A stretch of 6,833 nucleotides of DNA from JAXHUA01 sp034189695 (GTDB lineage Bacteria; Chloroflexota; Dehalococcoidia; E44-bin15), in assembly GCA_034189695.1 (NCBI GenBank), contig JAXHUA010000150.1, forward strand, positions 1 through 6,833. The letters are read 5' to 3'. Of the stretch, positions 1 to 5,184 are shown one piece after another. The notes under the pieces were generated by a model. It was given only the letters and a program-made list of their open reading frames with translations. It searched no databases and was not told the origin of the DNA. Both the position numbers and the translations under genes were made by a program. Within the stretch, counting starts at the first letter, position 1; the number at the start of each line of letters is the position of its first letter.

Positions 1-1
1 G

Positions 2-160
2 GGCGTGAACCACGCCCTGGCCCCTTATCGGGAGAGGCGGGCCGGGTTCGCGGCGAGGCCGGAGTACGTCAGAGAGGTGGTCACCGACGGCGCCGAGCGA
101 GCCCGTTCCATCGCGGTGGAGACACTTCGAGAGGTCAAGGAACGGATGGGGCTCCTGTAG
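2..160 (+). CDS. trpS: Tryptophanyl-tRNA synthetase, C-terminal end (partial)
   Basis: Open from the left window edge to a TAG at 158-160, giving 52 residues that begin GVNHALAPYRERR and end in ERMGLL. The order LAPYRERR, then a P-E-Y-V-REV helix start, then DGAERARSIAVETLREV and a closing MGL is the usual ending of bacterial class I tryptophanyl-tRNA synthetases, which charge tRNA-Trp in the cytoplasm. This segment is the helical C-terminal tail after the Rossmann catalytic domain; the HIGH and KMSKS motifs would lie outside the window. The stop is only 2-14 bp before the possible starts of the following phosphatase, so the two are probably co-transcribed. The call rests on a short but characteristic tail, so another tRNA synthetase is unlikely but not excluded. 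Confidence 0.82.
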   Translation, partial: GVNHALAPYRERRAGFAARPEYVREVVTDGAERARSIAVETLREVKERMGLL

Positions 161-162
161 GC

Positions 163-969
163 GTGGAAATGCGAATGCCGCCGTCGAGGAGTGGGAGAGG
201 GGCTCTCGAAGTAGCGACTCAGGCGGCCACGGCGGCCGGGAAGCTCATCATGGAGCACTTCCATGGTGAGATGCGCATCTCCTACAAGCCGGGCAGAAGC
301 AACATCGTCACTGACGTCGATGTGCTCTCTGAAGAGACAATCATAGGGCTGCTTCAAGACGAGTACCCCGATTTCGGCGTGATTGCTGAGGAATCGGACG
401 AAATCGCCCCTGAGTCACCGTACAGGTGGGTCATCGACCCCATCGATGGCACGCGCAACTACGCGCACGGTATTCCCCATTTCTGCGTCTCCATAGCGTT
501 GAGCGATGCCAGTGACGTGGTGCTGGGCGTCATCCACGACCCGGTGAGGGGTGAGACGTTCACGGGTGAGAAGGGACGGGGGCCGCTGTTGAACGGCGCT
601 GCTGTTGCCATCTCTGAACGGACGTCGCTTGAAGACTCGTTGGTGGGCTTCGACATGGGCTACAGCGCCGAGCGGGGCCGTGAGATGCTGAAGGTGGCGG
701 GCGCGCTGTGGCCCGGCGTGCAAAGCGTGAGGGTCATGGGCTCCGCCGCGCTTGGGCTGGCCTACACGGCATGTGGCAGACTGGACCTCTACGTCAACCT
801 CTCCCTGTCGGCATGGGACCTTGCTGCCGGTATTCTGCTGGTGCGTGAGGCTGGCGGCCTGGTCACCGAACCCGGCGGCACGGCGGCGGGCCTGCGGAGC
901 AGAAGCATCGTAGCCGCCAACCGCTCTATCCACGCCGATTTTGTGAGCAGGAGAGAGAAGGCCGGATAG
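163..969 (+). CDS. Inositol monophosphatase family protein (SuhB/HisN/CysQ superfamily)
   Basis: A 268-residue Mg2+-dependent, Li+-sensitive-type phosphomonoesterase, close to the normal family length of about 260-275. All family motifs are present: TDVDVLSE at 50-57, the metal-binding IAEES at 74-78 (E76), motif A IDPIDGTRN at 91-99 (D92, D95), and motif B AWDLAAG at 217-223 (D219). A set of active-site metal ligands equivalent to human IMPase E70, D90, D93 and D220 is therefore intact. Substrate cannot be fixed from sequence: inositol-1-phosphate, histidinol phosphate, PAP and fructose-1,6-bisphosphate all occur in this superfamily. The start is uncertain: GTG 163, ATG 169 and ATG 175 are in frame and none has a strong Shine-Dalgarno sequence; alignment to the family fits any of them. 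It follows trpS closely and converges on the hydrolase gene at 1050. Confidence 0.93.
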   Translation: MEMRMPPSRSGRGALEVATQAATAAGKLIMEHFHGEMRISYKPGRSNIVTDVDVLSEETIIGLLQDEYPDFGVIAEESDEIAPESPYRWVIDPIDGTRNYAHGIPHFCVSIALSDASDVVLGVIHDPVRGETFTGEKGRGPLLNGAAVAISERTSLEDSLVGFDMGYSAERGREMLKVAGALWPGVQSVRVMGSAALGLAYTACGRLDLYVNLSLSAWDLAAGILLVREAGGLVTEPGGTAAGLRSRSIVAANRSIHADFVSRREKAG

Positions 970-1049
970 GGGGCCATCTGGTGCGACCTTGAGCTGGCTC
1001 GCTTCGCGCTGGAATCGCGAGTAGTGTTCGGTCTCTATCGGTTTTCGCG

Positions 1050-1694
1050 CTAACCTGTCTTGTCCACCAGCCAATCCTTGAGCAGGTTGTGCAGCTCGTC
1101 GTGGCACTCCCTGAGGAAATGCCCCGAGCCCTGGTAGATGACCAGTTCCTTGGGCTCCCTGGCCCACTCGTAGAGCAGCTCGGAGCACTCCACCGGCAGG
1201 TTGCGGTCCCGGCTGCCGTGAATCAACAGGAGCGGTCGTGGGGCGACGCCGGCCACGCCGTCCGCCCCGTAGGTCTGGCTCGACAGCGTCACCACACCTA
1301 CCACGTCCGGGCTTGTGGCCGCTGCTGTAATAACCACCGCCCCGCCAAAGGAGTGCCCGGCGAGAACGACGCGCTCTATGCCCTGGGTCTTGAGGAAGTC
1401 GACGCCCAGCAGGACATCGCGCACGCAGTTGCGCAGGTCGCCGGGGTATCGATAGTGCAGTCGCAGGCAGCTTACGCCGTGCTCAACCAGCTCGTCGCTC
1501 AGCGTGGCGAATATGCCGAAGGATGGCCCGTCGAGGCCGCCCAGCGCCCCGCAGACCCAGATGACGCCTCCACGGTTGCCCTGGCGGTGATGGAAGACGC
1601 AGGAGATGTCGCCCCGTGATGTGTTCAGGGTCACGCCAGCGCTATTGCCGGAGGACTCACTGGTTTGGTAGCCCTGTAGGGTGAGATGCTGCAC
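1050..1694 (-). CDS. Alpha/beta hydrolase (dienelactone hydrolase-like)
   Basis: A 214-residue single-domain alpha/beta hydrolase. The nucleophile elbow is GHSFGG at 113-118 (Ser115), the acid lies in HGSRDRNLP at 159-167 (Asp163), and the catalytic His is in GSGHFL at 189-194 (His192), so the triad is complete and correctly ordered. VIWVCGALGG at 44-53 is the usual oxyanion-hole turn after strand 3. There is no signal peptide, so it is probably cytoplasmic. The substrate is unknown; the compact size and the PLLLIHGSRD strand resemble the dienelactone hydrolase and short acyl esterase/peptidase branch. The start is the GTG at 1694-1692, whose G is also the last base of the upstream gene's TAG (TAGTG), with AGGA six bases upstream inside that gene. 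This overlap implies translational coupling to the Dph6-like gene. Confidence 0.9.
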   Translation of the reverse strand: MQHLTLQGYQTSESSGNSAGVTLNTSRGDISCVFHHRQGNRGGVIWVCGALGGLDGPSFGIFATLSDELVEHGVSCLRLHYRYPGDLRNCVRDVLLGVDFLKTQGIERVVLAGHSFGGAVVITAAATSPDVVGVVTLSSQTYGADGVAGVAPRPLLLIHGSRDRNLPVECSELLYEWAREPKELVIYQGSGHFLRECHDELHNLLKDWLVDKTG

Positions 1695-2380
1695 TACTTG
1701 TCCTGAACGTCGTAGGTGACGATATCCAGAAACCTGTATCCCTCTCTCAACACCTTGTGGGCGTCACCTATCCTGATCCGTCTCTTGAAAAGCGGGCCGT
1801 CGACGACGAAGGTGTGGTACTCGCCCTTCTCGCCCAGTGGGTGGAATCCCGCTTCCCCGGCCAGCCGGGCAACATCGGCCACAAACCGGCGGTCCAGCCG
1901 CTTCCCCAGCCAGTCCTCGCCGAAGAACTCGGCGTTGGCCGCCACCACAACGGCCTCGAAGCCGCTTTCCACGAACTCGTTGAGCAGTCGTTCTGAGTCG
2001 CATCCCCAGAGCGGAAGCATCGCCTCAACACCTACTTCATGGGACACACGCTCCACCCATTCCTGGTGCTCGACAAGGTCGATGTCGCCGAATACCATGG
2101 CCTCAGCCCCTTCCCGGCGTAGCTCGGTCACCGCCGCCTTGAAGTCCCGTTCGTAGGTCTCCCACGTCGTCTCCCGCTGGACTATCGGTATCTGGATAGC
2201 CTCAGCCTGCGCCGACAGCAGCAGGGGAGTGAGGCCGTGGGACATGCTGCGGCTTGCGTCGCGATTCACCATGTTGAGCAGGAATCGAGCGTGCACTCCG
2301 CTACGTACGGCACGGTAGAGCGAAAGGCAACTGTCCTTGCCGCCGCTCCAGGACACGGCCGCTTGTCGCGCCTGGCTCAT
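1694..2380 (-). CDS. Dph6-like PP-loop ATP-binding protein (diphthine--ammonia ligase family)
   Basis: A 228-residue adenine nucleotide alpha-hydrolase-type protein. It has the PP-loop SGGKDS at 12-17 near the N-terminus, which binds ATP pyrophosphate, and the family-specific C-terminal block GEKGEYHTFVVDGPLF at 183-198, with GDIDLVEHQEWVERV at 98-112 and NAEFFGEDWLGK at 149-160 between them. This layout matches the archaeal MJ0570-type/Dph6 family, whose eukaryotic members amidate diphthine on elongation factor 2. Bacteria have no diphthamide, so the bacterial substrate is unknown; ATP-dependent amidation or a related adenylation is the family-based expectation. I chose ATG 2380 rather than upstream starts because it forms an ATGA overlap with the aminotransferase stop, has AGGAGG 11 bases upstream, and lets the protein begin just before the first beta strand leading to the PP-loop. 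Confidence 0.88.
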   Translation of the reverse strand: MSQARQAAVSWSGGKDSCLSLYRAVRSGVHARFLLNMVNRDASRSMSHGLTPLLLSAQAEAIQIPIVQRETTWETYERDFKAAVTELRREGAEAMVFGDIDLVEHQEWVERVSHEVGVEAMLPLWGCDSERLLNEFVESGFEAVVVAANAEFFGEDWLGKRLDRRFVADVARLAGEAGFHPLGEKGEYHTFVVDGPLFKRRIRIGDAHKVLREGYRFLDIVTYDVQDK

Positions 2381-3549
2381 CGAACCTGATGCCTCCTGGC
2401 GAAGCGGGCCATTCGTTCCAGCGCCTCCTCGATTTCGGGCATCGAGGTGGCATAGCAGCAGCGCACGTATCCCTCGCCGCATTCGCCGAAGGTGGAGCCA
2501 GGGATCACGGCCACCCGCTCCTCAAGGAGAAGCCTCTCGGCGAATTCGTCCGAGGTCATTCCCGTGCTCTCGATCGATGGGAAGGCATAGAAGGCGCCCT
2601 TGGGCTCGAAGCATTTCAGACCCATTTCATTGAAGCCCTTCACCATCACACGGCGGCGCTGATCGTATTCGGCCACCATCTGCTGTACATGCGGCTCACC
2701 CTCCCGCAGCGCCTGTATGGCTGCCATCTGGGCCATCGTCGAGGCGCACATCATGGTGTACTGGTGGACTTTCATCATCGCCTCGACTATCTCCTCGGTC
2801 GCTGCGGCATAGCCCAGCCTCCAGCCGGTCATGGCGAAGGCCTTCGAGAAGCCGTTCAGGTAGATGGTGCGCTCCTTCATGCCTGGCAGCGTGGCGAAAC
2901 AGGTATGCTCCACGCCGTACACCAGCCGCCCGTATACCTCGTCTGAGATTACCAGCAGGTCATGCCGTTGCACGACGTCCGCTATGCGCAGCAGTTCCTC
3001 GTGGTCGAGAACGGCGCCCGTGGGGTTGCTGGGATAGCCGATGAGCAAGGCCCTGGTTCTAGGCGTGATTCTCTTCTCGATATCCTCGGCCTGCACCCTG
3101 AACTCATGATCCACGCTGGTTGGCACGGAGACAGACTCGCCGCCCGCCAGTGCGACGCATGCTCTGTATGAGACATAGGTCGGGTCAGTGATAATCACTT
3201 CGTCACCCGGGTCGAGGATGGCCCGCAGCGCCAGGTCGACTCCCTCGCTCACCCCGACGGTCACCAGAAGCTGGCATCCCGGGTCGTACTCCAGGCCGTG
3301 GTGTCGATGAATGTGCCGCGCCAACTCCTCGCGCAGCTCGAGGACGCCGTAGTTTGACGTGTAAGAGGTGTAGCCCTTTTCGAGAGCGTATATCCCGGCT
3401 TCTCGAATATGCCAGGGGGTGACGAAGTCGGGCTCTCCGACACCGAGAGAGATGACGCCCTCCATGGAAGCGATGATGTCGAAGAAGCGCCGGATGCCCG
3501 ACGGGGGGATGTCCCTCACTCGCTTGGATATTGCTGTGCGCGTCTTCAT
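2377..3549 (-). CDS. PLP-dependent class I/II aminotransferase (AlaT/aspartate aminotransferase-like)
   Basis: A 390-residue fold-type I aminotransferase of normal length. It has SLGVGEPDF at 34-42, SNPTGAV at 174-180 (Asn175), SDEVYGRLVYG at 202-212 (Asp203 for the pyridine nitrogen, Tyr206), the Schiff-base lysine in NGFSKAFAMTGWRLGY at 232-247 (Lys236), and the substrate-carboxylate arginine in GYVRCCYA at 360-367 (Arg363). The N-terminal RVRDIPPSGIRRFFD resembles Bacillus YugH/AlaT and other subgroup I-gamma enzymes. A transfer of amino groups between an amino acid (alanine, aspartate or similar) and 2-oxoglutarate is expected. ATG 3549 is chosen because GAGGAG sits six bases upstream; a longer frame to 3612 would overlap the regulator gene. 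It lies 10 bp after the Lrp/AsnC gene and overlaps the Dph6-like gene by 4 bp. Confidence 0.95.
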   Translation of the reverse strand: MKTRTAISKRVRDIPPSGIRRFFDIIASMEGVISLGVGEPDFVTPWHIREAGIYALEKGYTSYTSNYGVLELREELARHIHRHHGLEYDPGCQLLVTVGVSEGVDLALRAILDPGDEVIITDPTYVSYRACVALAGGESVSVPTSVDHEFRVQAEDIEKRITPRTRALLIGYPSNPTGAVLDHEELLRIADVVQRHDLLVISDEVYGRLVYGVEHTCFATLPGMKERTIYLNGFSKAFAMTGWRLGYAAATEEIVEAMMKVHQYTMMCASTMAQMAAIQALREGEPHVQQMVAEYDQRRRVMVKGFNEMGLKCFEPKGAFYAFPSIESTGMTSDEFAERLLLEERVAVIPGSTFGECGEGYVRCCYATSMPEIEEALERMARFARRHQVR

Positions 3550-3555
3550 GGTCTT

Positions 3556-3561
3556 CTCCTC
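3556..3561 (-). promoter_or_regulatory. Shine-Dalgarno GAGGAG of the aminotransferase gene
   Basis: GAGGAG on the - strand, six bases before the ATG at 3549 and overlapping the TGA of the regulator gene (3562-3560). It fixes the aminotransferase start and suggests that a ribosome finishing the regulator can reinitiate. Confidence 0.8.
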
Positions 3562-4039
3562 AAGGCATGATGGGCACGCGCCTGGGCCCTTCTTCGCCGT
3601 CGATAACCTCACCGTCTTCTTTGTACGTCTTCAGCAGGAAATGCGTTACGGTGCCCTGCACCCCCTCAAGCGGGGCCAGCTTCTCAGAGATGAAGGCGGC
3701 CACCTCGTGCATCGTCTTTCCCGCAACGAGGACACAGAGGTCATAGGCTCCGGACACGAGGTACACCGTTCGGGCCTCGGGGAAGCGGTATATGCGCTCA
3801 GCGATGGCATCGAAGCCGACGTCGCGTTGTGGCACGACCCGCACCTCGACCAGCGCCCACACCTGCTTCTCACCAAGCTTGTCCCAGTTGAGCATGGTCT
3901 TGTACTTCAGTATGGTGCGGTCGCGCTCCGCCTTCTTGATCGCCTCCTCAACTCGGGATACCGGAATGCCGGTCATGGTAGCGATCTGCTCGGGTGTCTT
4001 TCGGGCGTCTTGCTCCAGAATCCTGAAGACGTCGTTCAT
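3560..4039 (-). CDS. Lrp/AsnC family transcriptional regulator (AlaR/YugG-like)
   Basis: A 159-residue protein with the two-domain plan of feast/famine regulators. The N-terminal winged helix-turn-helix spans about 3-50 (TPEQIATMTGIPVSRVEEAI carries the two HTH helices), a short linker NWDKLGEK follows, and a RAM ligand-binding/oligomerisation domain covers about 60-140 with the signature GAYDL at 97-101. The stretch FDAIAERIYRFPEARTVYL is very like Bacillus YugG (AlaR), the regulator of the alanine transaminase gene alaT, and the gene stands directly before an AlaT-like aminotransferase. An amino acid is the likely effector, and control of its own operon is the likely role (inference from family and position). 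The start ATG at 4039 has GGAGGG five bases upstream. The tail after about 140 is charged and probably flexible. Confidence 0.93.
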   Translation of the reverse strand: MNDVFRILEQDARKTPEQIATMTGIPVSRVEEAIKKAERDRTILKYKTMLNWDKLGEKQVWALVEVRVVPQRDVGFDAIAERIYRFPEARTVYLVSGAYDLCVLVAGKTMHEVAAFISEKLAPLEGVQGTVTHFLLKTYKEDGEVIDGEEGPRRVPIMP

Positions 4040-4044
4040 GGCTT

Positions 4045-4050
4045 CCCTCC
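4045..4050 (-). promoter_or_regulatory. Shine-Dalgarno GGAGGG of the Lrp/AsnC gene
   Basis: GGAGGG on the - strand, five bases before ATG 4039; a strong site that confirms the chosen start. Confidence 0.75.
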
Positions 4051-4081
4051 ATACTCGCAGTTAATGCTGGTGCCCCGATGA

Positions 4082-4097
4082 CCACTAAGGATAATGG
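4082..4097 (-). promoter_or_regulatory. Candidate operator: 16-bp dyad CCAnTA-N4-TAnTGG
   Basis: CCACTAAGGATAATGG on the + strand is an imperfect palindrome of the form CCAnTAnnnnTAnTGG (10 of 16 positions symmetric), with its inner edge 42 bases before the Lrp/AsnC start. It is AT-rich in an otherwise GC-rich gap. Lrp/AsnC proteins bind 15-17-bp dyads of this general design, often in their own promoters. The size and place fit an autoregulatory site, but binding by this regulator is inferred from one copy only. Confidence 0.45.
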
Positions 4098-4117
4098 AAC
4101 CGGGGCCACGATGTCGA
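4088..4117 (-). promoter_or_regulatory. Possible sigma70-type promoter of the lrp-aminotransferase operon
   Basis: On the - strand TCGACA (4117-4112, 5/6 to TTGACA) is followed after 18 bases by TATCCT (4093-4088, 4/6 to TATAAT). The alternative -10 CATTAT (4096-4091) would leave only 15 bases. Either -10 lies inside the 16-bp dyad. Matches are moderate and the sigma factor preferences of the host are unknown. Confidence 0.3.
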
Positions 4118-4231
4118 GCGGGGCGAGCAGGCACCCTCACGTCGTTCGTTCGGTCATCCGGCTCGCGACGAGTCAAGGGAGACCGCATTGCTTCAGAGCG
4201 GGCCTCTCATGCAGCAGGTGGATCGAGTGAG

Positions 4232-4462
4232 CTAGGCCTCGATTTCGACCAGTGACCACCGGTCTTCCTTCCTGCGGTACGAGATCATGAAGGTCCTGTC
4301 GTCCCTGGTCCTTACGGTGAAGTGCCTCTCTCCCGGCTCCAGCCACTCCTTCTCCACCAGCTTCACCTCGTACTTCCTGCCCCGCCAGACGAAGGAGGTA
4401 GGCCGGTCGGGGTAATCCCGGCCGGAGTAGCAGGTAACGGAGACGCTTTCATTGTTCATCAT
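4232..4462 (-). CDS. Small beta-rich hypothetical protein (possibly DUF6504-like)
   Basis: A 76-residue protein with no signal peptide or membrane segment. The pattern VTCYSGRDYPDRPTSFVWRG (9-28), then KYEVKLVEKEWLEPGERHFTVRTRDDRTF and a closing DRWSLVEIE, alternates charged and hydrophobic residues as expected for a small antiparallel beta-barrel. The 'PTSFVWRGRKYEV...W' then 'HFTVRT.D..TF...Y....DRW' layout is reminiscent of the DUF6504 group of short conserved proteins; I hold this loosely and give no function. Two ATGs stand in tandem (4462, 4459) with no clear Shine-Dalgarno sequence. It sits alone between the paralogue pair and the lrp operon, 192 bp from the latter, so it probably belongs to a different transcript. 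The codon pattern matches its neighbours. Confidence 0.72.
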   Translation of the reverse strand: MMNNESVSVTCYSGRDYPDRPTSFVWRGRKYEVKLVEKEWLEPGERHFTVRTRDDRTFMISYRRKEDRWSLVEIEA

Positions 4463-4545
4463 GGTACTGAGTCGAGATACCCCGCTCTCTTGTTGCCTTC
4501 CCTGGCCCGCTCTCAGGCAGGCGATGCGTTGCCGCCTCTTGCTGC

Positions 4546-4585
4546 CCTATTCCTGTGAACACAACGTGTCACATGGGCACCCTCA
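4546..4585 (-). repeat. Conserved 3' end, copy A (37-bp flank plus stop codon)
   Basis: Forty bases made of the stop codon of the membrane-anchored paralogue and the 37 bases after it. They match 5145-5184 at 37/40 positions without gaps, and similarity falls to chance just beyond 4546. It contains the hairpin at 4555-4572. Confidence 0.85.
4555..4572 (-). other. Predicted RNA hairpin after the membrane-anchored paralogue
   Basis: Transcript sense GTGACACGTTGTGTTCAC: a seven-pair stem with a GTT triloop and a single bulged T. It lies 10 bases after the stop codon. No T-run follows, so it is not a standard intrinsic terminator. The A-T pair 4559-4569 replaces the G-C pair found in the sister copy. 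Confidence 0.5.
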
Positions 4586-5047
4586 GCAGCCGTGCGGAAC
4601 GCACGCCTCACCTTCGGGCTCGCTGTTCACCTGCCAGTTGCACTTGCCATCGTTCGACGGGAGAGCTTCCATGAAGGCGGGCACGAGCTTCTCCCACTCG
4701 ATGTCGCCGGGCCCGCCGTCGGCGGTGGGCCACGCTCCGTGCTGAGCGTGGTAGGCATCGAGTGCGTCGTTAATGGCTGTCTCTGCCTCAGCGCAGTCCA
4801 TCGGCGTCGTCGGCAACGACGTCGGCGTAGGAGTCGGCAACGGCGTGGCCGTGGGTGTGGGCGTGGCCGTGGGTGTAGGTGTAGGTGTAGGTGTGGGTGT
4901 AGGTGTGGGCGAGGGCAGAGCCGTCGGCGTTGGTGTCGGTACGGGTGTGGGGTCCGTCCCCGGCTCAAACCCGCCTGACACGCCGATCCCCGTTATGACC
5001 GCAATGGCGATTATAAGAATAATTATGAACGCGACAAGTAGTCTCAT
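4583..5047 (-). CDS. Membrane-anchored, Thr-Pro-linked, four-cysteine domain protein (paralogue A)
   Basis: A 154-residue protein of unknown function. Residues 3-21 form a very hydrophobic helix (VAFIIILIIAIAVIT) with only Arg2 before it, so it is either an uncleaved signal anchor or a signal peptide; there is no lipobox cysteine. Residues 33-82 are a Thr-Pro-rich, probably extended, wall-spanning linker including seven uninterrupted PT pairs (47-60). The exported domain, 83-154, opens with MDCAEAETAINDALDAY, continues with HGAWPT and IEWEKLVPAFM, and has cysteines at 85, 136, 149 and 154, the last being the final residue. It aligns without gaps to 46-117 of the neighbouring lipoprotein. The helix plus 'Y...G.WPT' recalls the start of the periplasmic part of type II/IV pseudopilins, but no prepilin cleavage motif is present. 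The start ATG 5047 has GGAG five bases upstream. Confidence 0.85.
   Translation of the reverse strand: MRLLVAFIIILIIAIAVITGIGVSGGFEPGTDPTPVPTPTPTALPSPTPTPTPTPTPTPTATPTPTATPLPTPTPTSLPTTPMDCAEAETAINDALDAYHAQHGAWPTADGGPGDIEWEKLVPAFMEALPSNDGKCNWQVNSEPEGEACVPHGC
4868..4909 (-). repeat. Hexanucleotide tandem array coding Pro-Thr repeats
   Basis: Seven in-frame 6-bp units (CCTACA/CCCACA/CCCACG on the coding strand) encode PT pairs 47-60 of the membrane-anchored paralogue, inside a wider imperfect array at 4802-4951. Being a multiple of three, unit gain or loss would change linker length without a frameshift. Confidence 0.85.
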
Positions 5048-5062
5048 TCACGCTCCGTAGTG

Positions 5063-5102
5063 CCACCCTTCGGGGTGGTCACTGCTTTCACCTCAAAGGT
5101 GA
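5063..5102 (-). other. Two tandem hairpins in the leader of paralogue A
   Basis: Transcript sense, first TCACCT-TTG-AGGTGA (5102-5088, six pairs), then CCACCC-CGAA-GGGTGG (5078-5063, six perfect pairs), ending 15 bases before the start codon and close to its GGAG site. GTCAC/GTGAC (5078-5082 with 5099-5103) offers an alternative pairing between the two. No T-run follows, so a terminator is not supported. They could be a leader structure affecting translation, or simply GC-rich DNA. Confidence 0.35.
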
Positions 5103-5144
5103 CTGCTTCCGCTGGCATGAACCGATTGAGCCCTGTCGGGCCGT

Positions 5145-5184
5145 CCTATTCCTGTGAGCACAACGTGCCACATGTGCACCCTCA
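5145..5184 (-). repeat. Conserved 3' end, copy B (37-bp flank plus stop codon)
   Basis: Forty bases made of the lipoprotein stop codon and the following 37 bases; 37/40 identical to 4546-4585. In the adjacent 72 coding bases the two genes match at only 54 positions. It contains the hairpin at 5154-5171. Confidence 0.85.
5154..5171 (-). other. Predicted RNA hairpin after the lipoprotein gene
   Basis: Transcript sense GTGGCACGTTGTGCTCAC: same seven-pair stem, GTT triloop and bulged T as the copy at 4555-4572, with G-C at 5158-5168 where the other has A-T. No T-run follows. Confidence 0.5.

Noticed and set aside
1004..1020. TCGCG-CTGGAAT-CGCGA inverted repeat between the convergent genes as a bidirectional terminator
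   Set aside because: Only five pairs and no T-run on either side.
415..1188. 257-residue open frame on the - strand
   Set aside because: Antisense to the phosphatase gene, rich in Arg/Gln/His with no domain, and overlapping the hydrolase gene; a product of GC-rich third positions.
1089..1619. 176-residue open frame on the + strand
   Set aside because: Lies entirely opposite the alpha/beta hydrolase, whose catalytic triad is intact; no recognisable motif.
2381..2482. 34-residue N-terminal extension of the Dph6-like protein
   Set aside because: It lies inside the aminotransferase C-terminus; the ATGA start at 2380 has AGGAGG upstream and fits the family's N-terminus.
3419..4081. 220-residue open frame on the + strand
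   Set aside because: Spans the junction of the aminotransferase and regulator genes on the other strand and has no family features.
4802..4951. Short-period repeat as a CRISPR or intergenic satellite
   Set aside because: Six-base units without spacers, in frame inside a coding region and translating to a Thr-Pro linker.
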